From contig NZ_AP027362.1 in the NCBI RefSeq assembly GCF_030295935.1, forward strand, positions 2,542,001-2,606,000: a DNA stretch of 64,000 nucleotides, in the 5' to 3' direction. Source of the stretch: Thalassotalea piscium (GTDB lineage: Bacteria > Pseudomonadota > Gammaproteobacteria > Enterobacterales > Alteromonadaceae). The position numbers and the translations under genes are program-made. Positions 56,868 to 64,000 of this stretch are shown here, in pieces. The notes under the pieces were generated by a model that did no database searches, was not told the DNA's origin, and saw only the letters and a list, made by a program, of their open reading frames with translations. Position 1 is the stretch's first letter. Each line of letters opens with the position of its first letter.

Positions 56868-58595
56868 ATGAAACATCTTGCATACGCTGTTGCCAAAACA
56901 ATCATCAATGGTTTTGAACGACATATCTACTTATATAGTGAAATTACACGTTCAGCAAAACAACGCTTTGAGCAATGCCAATGGCAAGCCATTCAAGATG
57001 CAGCCAAAGCAAGAACCGACTTTTATGATAAGCGAGTCAAAGAAACACTCACTACTATTTGTGATGACTTTCAAATTAAAGAATTAGACACGCAATTATG
57101 GCAAGAGGTGAAATGTGCTTATATAAGTATTTTAAAAACACACCCACAGCCTGAATTAGCTGAAAGTTTTTATAATTCAGTATTCTGTCATTTATTTGAA
57201 CGAAAATATTACCTAAATGACTATATTTTTGTAGAGTCGTCATTAGACACCTGTAATTATTTGAATGTGCCACAAATATATACTCGTTACTTTCCAGCAG
57301 AAATTGGTTTATACCACACCATTAAAAAAATTATTGATTCGGCTAATTTTAAGCGCCCTTTCAAACAATTAAAATGCGACATTAACGCCTTAATTCGCGC
57401 TTTTGCACATCAGGCACAACGTACTCATTATCAACTATCAGATTTAAAAATAGATATTCTAAACTTTATTTTTTACCGAAATAAAGGAGCCTATATTATT
57501 GGCCGTGTTATATCACCGGCTGGTATAACCCCATTCATTGTGCCCATTACCAACGACGAAAAAACAGGGTTAGCATTAGACGCGCTTCTTACTGATGAAA
57601 GAAATATGGCCGTTGTATTTGGCTTCGCTCGCGCATATTTTTTTGTAGACTGTATTCATCCACATACCTTAGTAGATTTTTTACAAGAGCTGATCCCCCA
57701 TAAAACACGCGCAGATTTATACTCAAGCATTGGTTTTCATAAACAAGGAAAAACTCAGTTCTATCGCAGCTTGTTGCATCATTTAGAAAGTAGTGACGAT
57801 AAGTTTGAACTCGCGGCCGGTATTAAAGGCATGGTAATGTCGGTTTTTACACTCCCTTCATTCCCGTACGTATTTAAAATCATAAAAGACAAATTTGCGC
57901 CAAGTAAACAGGTAACTAAAAAAGACGTAAAAGCCAAGTACCGCTTAGTTAAACTGCATGATCGTGTAGGCCGAATGGCCGATACCATGGAATACTCAGA
58001 AGTCGCTTTTCCAAAAGATCGTTTTAATGAAGAGTTACTGACCGAGTTACTCGAAGTAGCACCGTCAATTATTCGATTTGAAGACAACTTAATCGTTATT
58101 GCCCATGTGTATATCGAACGAAAAATGACACCATTAAACTTATATTTAATGGACGCAAGCGACGAACAGATTGATCGTGCAATGTATGGCTACGGCAATG
58201 CAATAAAACAATTAATTGCAGCTGATATATTCCCCGGTGATATGCTATTGAAAAATTTTGGTGTTACCCGACACGGACGCGTTATATTCTATGACTACGA
58301 TGAAATTACTTACATGAATGAAGTTAACTTTAGAGTAAAGCCAGAGCCTGTTACAGAAGAACAAATTTATGCAGCAGAGCCTTGGTATTCAGTTGCCCCG
58401 GGTGATGTGTTTCCTGAAGAAATAGCTACCTTTGCTTTGGCTAACCACAAGTACCGCAAAGCGTTTTTAACACATCATGCCGAGTTGCTCAAAGCAAGCT
58501 ATTGGCAGCAGTGCCAGCAAAGTGTTGCACAAGGTAAATTTGCCAGTGTTTACCCCTACCCAGAACGTTTGAGGTTTATTAATCAAAAAAGCTAG
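56868..58595 (+). CDS. aceK: Isocitrate dehydrogenase kinase/phosphatase
   Basis: A protein of 575 residues, the AceK length. An N-terminal regulatory half is followed by the kinase-like core with FPYVFKIIKDKFAPSK, RMADTMEYSEVAFPKDRF and HGRVIFYDYDEITYM. It phosphorylates and dephosphorylates isocitrate dehydrogenase to direct carbon into the glyoxylate shunt. Here it is unlinked from aceBA. CAGGAAA precedes the ATG. Confidence 0.97.
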   Translation: MKHLAYAVAKTIINGFERHIYLYSEITRSAKQRFEQCQWQAIQDAAKARTDFYDKRVKETLTTICDDFQIKELDTQLWQEVKCAYISILKTHPQPELAESFYNSVFCHLFERKYYLNDYIFVESSLDTCNYLNVPQIYTRYFPAEIGLYHTIKKIIDSANFKRPFKQLKCDINALIRAFAHQAQRTHYQLSDLKIDILNFIFYRNKGAYIIGRVISPAGITPFIVPITNDEKTGLALDALLTDERNMAVVFGFARAYFFVDCIHPHTLVDFLQELIPHKTRADLYSSIGFHKQGKTQFYRSLLHHLESSDDKFELAAGIKGMVMSVFTLPSFPYVFKIIKDKFAPSKQVTKKDVKAKYRLVKLHDRVGRMADTMEYSEVAFPKDRFNEELLTELLEVAPSIIRFEDNLIVIAHVYIERKMTPLNLYLMDASDEQIDRAMYGYGNAIKQLIAADIFPGDMLLKNFGVTRHGRVIFYDYDEITYMNEVNFRVKPEPVTEEQIYAAEPWYSVAPGDVFPEEIATFALANHKYRKAFLTHHAELLKASYWQQCQQSVAQGKFASVYPYPERLRFINQKS

Positions 58596-58676
58596 CAAAA
58601 ATTAAAGCATTATCAGCAAAAAGTTAAGCGTTAAGATTAATAAATAAGCAAACAAACCTTTTATTAAAATTAGCGC

Positions 58677-58704
58677 TTTACCTTTGGAAAAGCTTGGGTA
58701 TAAT
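58677..58704 (+). promoter_or_regulatory. tRNA-Trp promoter
   Basis: -35 TTTACC at 58677-58682 and -10 TATAAT at 58699-58704, 16 bases apart, 13 bases before the tRNA. Confidence 0.7.
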
Positions 58705-58717
58705 TCTTCTCCGTTGC

Positions 58718-58794
58718 AGGGGTATAGTTCCAATTGGTAGAACAGCGGTCTCCAAAACCGACGGTTGGGAGTTCGAATCTCTCTACCCCTGCCA
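58718..58794 (+). tRNA. tRNA-Trp (CCA)
   Basis: A cloverleaf of 77 bases including the encoded CCA. The acceptor stem AGGGGTA pairs with TACCCCT, the anticodon CCA is at 58752-58754, and the T arm contains GTTCGAATC. It is very close to E. coli tRNA-Trp. Confidence 0.95.
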
Positions 58795-58922
58795 TTTTTC
58801 TACTTATTTGTTTATCTAAAACTCATCATCATTTCATTCCAAAATAATTATCAACAACACTTTAGATACATACCATTAATCGGTATGATGTTTTATCTAA
58901 TCTAAATTTTAAGCTATTGTTA

Positions 58923-59134
58923 ATACCTATTTCATTAATTAAGTGATCTATTTTATACGCAGTGAAAACAATCAAATACAAGGCATTTATTTTCATAACT
59001 AGTTGTTCAGGGCAATTATGCTCCAGCATTGCCCACATAAGCTACATCCTTGTAGCGATAATTATAAAATAAATAACGCAGTAGTCGATTGTTTTAGCCA
59101 GTAGAAATGATCACATAGTTAGTGAGATTGCTAT
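58923..59134 (+). repeat. Family C element, copy 4 (212 bp)
   Basis: Same length and interior as the other copies. The ends are slightly decayed (ATACCTATTTC and ATTGCTAT). Confidence 0.83.
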
Positions 59135-59177
59135 AATACTCAGTAGATACACTAACAAGCGATAACTTCATTACCTT

Positions 59178-59537
59178 ATGATCACCAACGCTAAACAACT
59201 AAAGTACTTAAATGCAATGGGCATTGGTATTTGGCAACAAAAACAGGCGAATGATGAAAATCAGCCTGAACAAACATACCTCGCGGTTGATTTAGCGCAA
59301 TTATGTGAACAGCAATTTTTTATAGATCTCCTGCAAAGCTTAAATATAACCCTTGACCAAGTAACGCTTAATAACCCACATTGTTTGAATTTAGGTTTAT
59401 TCAATTGGCAGTTTACTCAAAGTGAAAGCAGCCAATATCAAAATAACACGCTAGTTACGCCTGCAATAGAGCAACTTAAGCACGCCCCTAAGTTAAAACG
59501 CCAATTATGGCAAATACTACATACCGCCTTAATATGA
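59178..59537 (+). CDS. holD: DNA polymerase III psi subunit
   Basis: A protein of 119 residues. It fits HolD by its N-terminal YLNAMGIGIWQ, the C-terminal TPAIEQLKHAPKLKRQLWQIL, and its position directly before rimI. Psi links the clamp loader to chi and SSB. The family is poorly conserved, so position carries much weight. It overlaps rimI by the ATGA junction. Confidence 0.85.
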   Translation: MITNAKQLKYLNAMGIGIWQQKQANDENQPEQTYLAVDLAQLCEQQFFIDLLQSLNITLDQVTLNNPHCLNLGLFNWQFTQSESSQYQNNTLVTPAIEQLKHAPKLKRQLWQILHTALI

Positions 59538-59977
59538 CAACTAATTACTCAGCAATAACTAAACAGCACCTAGAACAACTAATGGTAATTGAAAATGCAT
59601 GCCACTCTCACCCTTGGAGTGAACAAACCATGCTCAGTTGTATGGGGGGGCGCTATTTTGGCTTTATGCTAAAACAAGAACAAACATTACGGGGCTTTTA
59701 CATTGGTGAATATGTTGCAGGAGAAGCCACATTAATGGACGTTTGCGTATCACCTGATCATCAAGGTAAAGGTTATGGAAAACACTTACTAAACCACTTT
59801 AGTGAACAAGCAAAGTTACTTGGGGCAAGCCAATTATTTTTAGAAGTACGCGCCAAAAACATCTCAGCATTAATGATGTATATAAACTGCGGCTTTATTG
59901 AAGTAGGCAGACGTACTGGTTATTATCCCAGCAAAATTGGTTATGAAGACGCCATTGTAATGAAGAGAAAACTGTAA
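59534..59977 (+). CDS. rimI: Ribosomal protein S18-alanine N-acetyltransferase
   Basis: About 147 residues of the GNAT fold. The acetyl-CoA loop is VCVSPDHQGKGYGKHLL. The start region MVIENACHSHPWSEQTM and the end VGRRTGYYP match RimI. It acetylates the N-terminus of S18. The ATG at 59534 overlaps the holD stop and is chosen over the upstream open frame. Confidence 0.95.
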   Translation: MTTNYSAITKQHLEQLMVIENACHSHPWSEQTMLSCMGGRYFGFMLKQEQTLRGFYIGEYVAGEATLMDVCVSPDHQGKGYGKHLLNHFSEQAKLLGASQLFLEVRAKNISALMMYINCGFIEVGRRTGYYPSKIGYEDAIVMKRKL

Positions 59978-60026
59978 GAGCATTCTGTTACAATAATGAT
60001 CATTGATTAAGAAGTACCGAGACAGC

Positions 60027-61268
60027 ATGTCAGAATTTAAAGCATTTTCACTTTTAACGTCGATTATTGAACGCCTTAATCTTAAAGGTTATATACAGCC
60101 TACTCCGATTCAAAAAGCATGTATCCCCTTGCTTATTAATGGCAATGATCTTCTAGGTATTGCACAAACCGGTACAGGAAAAACTGCAGCCTTTTCATTG
60201 CCTATTATCAATAATTTTGGACAAAACAAAACAGAAATTAACGCTAAAAGCACGCGTTCGCTCATACTAACGCCTACAAGAGAGCTTGCCTCGCAAATAA
60301 TGCAAAATATTGATGACTACGCTAATGGTTTAGGGCTTAAAACTCAGGTTGTTTATGGTGGTGTTGGCAGGCAAGGTCAAGTTGACGCTATCGCACTTGG
60401 GCTTGATATTTTAGTGGCCACTCCTGGAAGATTATTAGATTTAATAGAAACGGGCGATATAAATTTTAAGTCGCTAGAAGTATTTGTGTTAGATGAAGCA
60501 GATACTATGCTTGATATGGGCTTCTTTAACGATGTTCAAAACATCATCGCTAAACTGCCAAAACGTCGACAAACGCTATTATTTTCAGCCACTATGCCTG
60601 CTGAAATAGAGGTACTCGCACAAGCCATATTAACCGATCCTAAAAAAGTTCAAATTACCGCTGAAACGGTTACCGCCGACTTGGTTAATCAACGTGTATA
60701 CCACCTTGAAAAATCTGATAAAGTCCCATTATTGCTAAATATTTTGCAAACACCTGACTATAAAAAAGTGCTTATCTTTTGTAAAACAAAATATGGCGCC
60801 GACATCATTGCTAACGCGCTAGAAAAAGTATCAATACCTGCAGCAAGCCTTCATAGTGGTAAAACGCAAGCCGTAAGGGAGAAAGCGTTACAAAACTTTA
60901 AAGACTCTACTTTACGAGTATTAGTTGCAACTGATGTTGCCGCTCGTGGTATTGATGTTGATAATATCAGTTTAGTTATTAACTATAACCTTCCAGAAGA
61001 TCCAAGAAACTACATACACCGTATAGGGCGAACGGCGCGGGCAGGGAAAAGTGGCATGGCGATGTCATTTGCTGTTGAAAACGATGTGAGGCAATTAACA
61101 ACTATTGAAAATAGCATAGGCCAAGCTATTCCTGTAGTTATCGAACAGCCTTTTCATAAAGAGTTTTCAAAAGCCGCTTTACAAGTAAAAAAACCTGTCA
61201 AAAAACAAGGTAAAAAGCCAGTTAAGCAAAAAGGTAAAAATACTAATAACAGAGCACGAAAGAAGTAA
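60027..61268 (+). CDS. rhlE: DEAD-box RNA helicase, RhlE-like
   Basis: 413 residues from the ATG at 60027. Motifs are the Q motif PTPIQKACIP, I AQTGTGKT, Ia PTRELA, II DEAD in VLDEADTML, III SAT and VI HRIGRTARAG. The C-terminus is a short Lys-rich tail. The RhlE subgroup is inferred from length and tail. RNA unwinding in ribosome assembly or decay at low temperature is likely. Confidence 0.9.
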   Translation: MSEFKAFSLLTSIIERLNLKGYIQPTPIQKACIPLLINGNDLLGIAQTGTGKTAAFSLPIINNFGQNKTEINAKSTRSLILTPTRELASQIMQNIDDYANGLGLKTQVVYGGVGRQGQVDAIALGLDILVATPGRLLDLIETGDINFKSLEVFVLDEADTMLDMGFFNDVQNIIAKLPKRRQTLLFSATMPAEIEVLAQAILTDPKKVQITAETVTADLVNQRVYHLEKSDKVPLLLNILQTPDYKKVLIFCKTKYGADIIANALEKVSIPAASLHSGKTQAVREKALQNFKDSTLRVLVATDVAARGIDVDNISLVINYNLPEDPRNYIHRIGRTARAGKSGMAMSFAVENDVRQLTTIENSIGQAIPVVIEQPFHKEFSKAALQVKKPVKKQGKKPVKQKGKNTNNRARKK

Positions 61269-61434
61269 ACACCTACTTCCTGCAAAGGATAAACGTTCAC
61301 AAAAAATGCCTATTTTAGCTTCAAATAGGTCAGGTTTACTTAAACAACAATTAAACCTGACTTATTAAATTAAGACTTTTTCGCTTTATACTTCACAAGC
61401 TCACGTCAATAAATAATGCCATCAAAGTAATTAA

Positions 61435-62724
61435 TTAATGATTACTAACTTTAATTTTTTCAATTAAATTAATTGACTCAAAGGTAGAGTTCGTATCTAT
61501 TCTAAAATCTAACTGCACCACGTTATCTTGCAACACTTTATAAGTGTCTGGTTTATATTTCCACTTTTCTATTGCTGCAATAGATTCTTTATTAAAGATG
61601 TCGTTGGGTATTGCTTGTAAGACACTTACATTTTTTGTACTACCATCTAAGTCAACATCAAACTTTAATAACACAGCACCTTCAATGCCTTCTTGTGCTG
61701 CTTTAAGAGGGTATCTAGGCTCGATACGAACAATAGGCTGTACATCAGAGGTTAATTTGCTTACCGACTTATTAGTACCACTGTCGATAGATGCACTTAC
61801 TAATGCGCCATTTCCTGTTAAATTAGCGCCGGCAACACTCACACCTGAAACCAAAGTTAATGCAGTAACTGAAAGCAATGCCGCTTTTAACTTAGATCTT
61901 TTAGGGTTTAACTTAATATTATTAATACGCTCTAACATCATATTTTTATCTCCATAATTCATAAAGGATAATTGAGCAAAACTGAATATCGGTCTTGTAC
62001 TTACTACCTTAATTAATGCTTTGCTGTAATTGATCCTGCTCTCAGTCTGTTTGCGCGCCAGAACATTATGGTCACAGGAAGTTTCTTGGTCACGGCAAAA
62101 CCTCGCGTAGGCTATCCAAACCAAAGGGTGAAACCAAAATAGCGTTACAAATACATACGCGATTAGGTTCCAATAAATGTCATTGCGATCAAAATGACAA
62201 ATTTCATGCGCCAAGATCAACTCTTGTTGTTCTTGGTCAAAACGTACTTCAAAGTCGGTCGGTAGAATAAGTAGCGGTTTCAAAACGCCCACCAATACGG
62301 GACTATTTACCGATTCACTCTGCCAAGCACAAAGACCTTCAGGTAAAACTGATTTAACCAACTGGGCTGTTTTTTCGTTTAAAGTGAGTAACTTAATATT
62401 TCGACGAAACAGAAAATAAGACGATGTGGCGAAAGTCAGCATAATAAACGAACCTACCAACCAAAATAGACTCCAATAATTAAAAGTATTAACTTCCCAT
62501 TGAGATGGCGTAATAGTAAAAGTAGTTATAGCGCTACTTATTATCGAATTTTCAACTTCCCACTGAATAGGTAATAAATAAAACATCAGCCCTACAGGTA
62601 ATACTAACCAAAAATAATACAAACTTTGGGCATCTATGTGCCTGCGCATTAATTTATGAACAATTAAAATCATTGTTAATAATATAGATAGAGGGATTAG
62701 CAGCGACTGCAAAAATTCAATCAT
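61435..62724 (-). CDS. BlaR1-like M56 metallopeptidase with TonB C-terminal domain
   Basis: A protein of 429 residues. The first 110 hold three membrane helices. The zinc peptidase motif HEICH is at 173-177 and another helix is at about 185-200. A hydrophobic segment lies near 285-305. Residues 328-415 form a TonB C-terminal-like domain (VRIEPRYPLKAAQEGIEGAVLLKF, then AIEKWKYKP). BlaR1 relatives cleave the paired BlaI repressor on sensing. The penicillin-sensor domain is absent here and replaced by the TonB-type domain. It overlaps the blaI-like gene by eight bases. Confidence 0.85.
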   Translation of the reverse strand: MIEFLQSLLIPLSILLTMILIVHKLMRRHIDAQSLYYFWLVLPVGLMFYLLPIQWEVENSIISSAITTFTITPSQWEVNTFNYWSLFWLVGSFIMLTFATSSYFLFRRNIKLLTLNEKTAQLVKSVLPEGLCAWQSESVNSPVLVGVLKPLLILPTDFEVRFDQEQQELILAHEICHFDRNDIYWNLIAYVFVTLFWFHPLVWIAYARFCRDQETSCDHNVLARKQTESRINYSKALIKVVSTRPIFSFAQLSFMNYGDKNMMLERINNIKLNPKRSKLKAALLSVTALTLVSGVSVAGANLTGNGALVSASIDSGTNKSVSKLTSDVQPIVRIEPRYPLKAAQEGIEGAVLLKFDVDLDGSTKNVSVLQAIPNDIFNKESIAAIEKWKYKPDTYKVLQDNVVQLDFRIDTNSTFESINLIEKIKVSNH

Positions 62725-63091
62725 TGTCTTGCTCCCACTGCGAAATAATTTTTTTTAATTCATCAATGTCATCTTTAGCTAATTGATTATGCTTAGCAAA
62801 GCCAGCTACTAAGGGTGATACTCGCCCACTAAATACGCGTTCAATTAAGTTTTTACTTTCTTTTGCCATATAGCTGTCGCGCTCTATTAGCGGATAATAT
62901 AAGTAGCGTCGTTGGTCTTTTTCATACGCTAAAGCCTTTTTTTTAACCAGTCTACTTAATAATGTTTTAACTGTTTTTTCATGCCATTCTTTGGTTTTGT
63001 TTAAATGTTCAATAATTTCATTGGCACTTGCAGGATGTTTTTCCCATAGTGCCTCTAACACTTCAAATTCTGTTTTACTAATATCAGGCAT
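62717..63091 (-). CDS. BlaI/MecI-family repressor
   Basis: About 124 residues. A winged helix begins MPDISKTEFEVLEALWEKHPASANEII, with KEWHEKTVKTLLSRLVKKKAL for DNA contact. The C-terminal dimerisation helices contain the likely cleavage region. The ATG at 63091 is used; the longer open frame would add a hydrophobic leader formed from the operator region. Two BlaI-type palindromes lie just upstream. Confidence 0.9.
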   Translation of the reverse strand: MPDISKTEFEVLEALWEKHPASANEIIEHLNKTKEWHEKTVKTLLSRLVKKKALAYEKDQRRYLYYPLIERDSYMAKESKNLIERVFSGRVSPLVAGFAKHNQLAKDDIDELKKIISQWEQDND

Positions 63092-63120
63092 AATCACACT
63101 CTCAAATATAAATAGAACAA

Positions 63121-63159
63121 TTACAAATGTAATCGACAATAAGATTACACCTGTAATCG
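63121..63159. promoter_or_regulatory. Pair of BlaI-type operators
   Basis: ATTACAAATGTAAT at 63121-63134 and GATTACACCTGTAATC at 63144-63159 share the TACA-N2-TGTA core of BlaI/MecI operators. They lie 30-70 bases before the repressor start and about 100 before dbpA. Confidence 0.78.
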
Positions 63160-63260
63160 AAAAACACAAGCTTTTTTTATTTGCCTAAAAGATGACTCAT
63201 CAGATTTTACAAACTCTGTTATAATGCGCTGGAATTTATGAACAGTATTTGGATAACACT

Positions 63261-64000
63261 TTGAGCAGCACTAATTTTTCATCATTACCCTTAAAAAAAG
63301 CCTTATTAGAGAACATTGAAAGCATTGGCTATCAAGAAATGACACCTATTCAGGCGCAAAGCTTGCCGGCTATTTTGCAAAACAAAGACATAATTGCTCA
63401 AGGGAAAACAGGCTCGGGCAAAACGGTTGCATTTGGTTTAGGGTTATTAAATAAACTTGATGTTAAACGTTTCTGTATTCAGTCGTTAGTGCTCTGCCCT
63501 ACGCGTGAATTAGCCGACCAAGTTGCCAAAGAAATAAGAAAGCTTGCTCGCACCATCCATAATATAAAAGTGTTAACGCTTTGCGGCGGTTTACCAATGG
63601 GTCCACAAATTGGTTCATTACTGCATGGTGCGCATATTATTGTCGGCACCCCGGGGAGAATTGAAGATCACTTAAAGAAGAACCGTCTTGACTTATCAAA
63701 TGTTAACTTATTAGTGTTAGATGAAGCAGACCGCATGTTAGAAATGGGTTTTCAACCTTCTTTAGACACTGTGTTAGAACATATCCCTGCGCAACGTCAA
63801 ACGCTATTGTTTAGTGCTACCTTTCCTGATCAAATTCAAGAAATTGCTAAAAAAATCACTCAAGACCCTGTAATGGCAAAAGTTGAAGCCGCACACGACC
63901 AAAGCATTATTGCGCAACACTTTTACTCTGTTCCCTTTAGTCAACGGATAGATGCCATGCATATGTTTTTACAAAACCAGCAGCCAGAGTCGTGCGTTAT
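63261..64000 (+). CDS. dbpA: ATP-dependent RNA helicase DbpA (5' part)
   Basis: An open frame of 246 codons running off the right edge. Motifs are MTPIQAQSLPAIL, AQGKTGSGKT, LCPTRELADQVAKE, LTLCGGLPMGPQ, VLDEADRMLEMGF and LFSATFP, and the spacing matches DbpA closely. DbpA binds helix 92 of 23S rRNA in 50S assembly; its C-terminal RNA-binding domain lies outside. The start is TTG at 63261 with GGATAA upstream; a TTG at 63249 is the only other in-frame option before a stop. Confidence 0.9.
   Translation, partial: MSSTNFSSLPLKKALLENIESIGYQEMTPIQAQSLPAILQNKDIIAQGKTGSGKTVAFGLGLLNKLDVKRFCIQSLVLCPTRELADQVAKEIRKLARTIHNIKVLTLCGGLPMGPQIGSLLHGAHIIVGTPGRIEDHLKKNRLDLSNVNLLVLDEADRMLEMGFQPSLDTVLEHIPAQRQTLLFSATFPDQIQEIAKKITQDPVMAKVEAAHDQSIIAQHFYSVPFSQRIDAMHMFLQNQQPESCV

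Noticed and set aside
58866-58886. CATACC/GGTATG palindrome after tRNA-Trp, similar to the TetR operators
   Set aside because: Arm spacing differs from both operators near the TetR gene, and no promoter or gene follows directly; probably chance.

Overview
The window looks like the chromosome of a marine gammaproteobacterium of the Alteromonadales, closest in character to Colwellia or Thalassotalea. The evidence is the AT-rich sequence, the isc-cysE-trmJ, yajC-secDF-tgt-queA and holD-rimI neighbourhoods, a curli csgBAEFG cluster, and several families of short inverted-repeat elements. The genus is inferred from gene content and style only; no marker was searched.

Region 1 (1-4744) is the distal part of a chromosomal integron. 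Eight attC sites separate short single-gene cassettes, all read left to right. They encode membrane proteins, a putative zinc metallopeptidase, a PaiB-like FMN-binding protein and unknowns. The integrase and attI are not in the window and should lie to the left. The array ends at a terminator and a truncated IS1182-type transposase. An unknown Cys-rich secreted protein and an IS4-type transposase remnant follow. Just beyond, at 7250-7663 on the minus strand, is a chromosomal homologue of the second cassette gene.

Region 2 (7.7-16.3 kb) is a surface and envelope region: a secreted subtilisin with P and PKD domains, then curli genes csgB, a very large acidic csgA, csgE, csgF and a csgG fused to an OmpA-like domain. 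A TetR regulator and an MlaC-like lipid-binding protein follow, both preceded by related palindromes.

Region 3 (16.4-28 kb) is amino-acid metabolism. An Lrp-type regulator diverges from ornithine cyclodeaminase, a citrulline hydrolase (CtlX-like) and an AGCS transporter, which together could turn citrulline into ornithine and then proline. An OsmC-YcaO fusion, a DUF2975/HTH pair and proBA (proline from glutamate) follow.

Region 4 (28-36.5 kb) is variable. It holds a secreted ricin-type lectin gene put out of frame by an 8-bp tandem repeat, a divergent winged-helix/STAND/TPR regulator broken by a single-base frameshift, a complete IS3-family element with a 3-bp target duplication, and a trypsin-ankyrin fusion. 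Several short inverted-repeat elements occur here, one nested in another.

Region 5 (36.5-64 kb) is mostly core genome: iscRSUA-hscBA-fdx with IscR-type sites, cysE, trmJ, suhB, cobA, a PH-domain pair, a periplasmic binding protein, a sulfotransferase-like protein, an HD-GYP protein, secF-secD-yajC-tgt-queA, aceK, tRNA-Trp, holD-rimI, a RhlE-type helicase, a BlaR1/BlaI-type pair, and the start of dbpA, which runs off the right edge.
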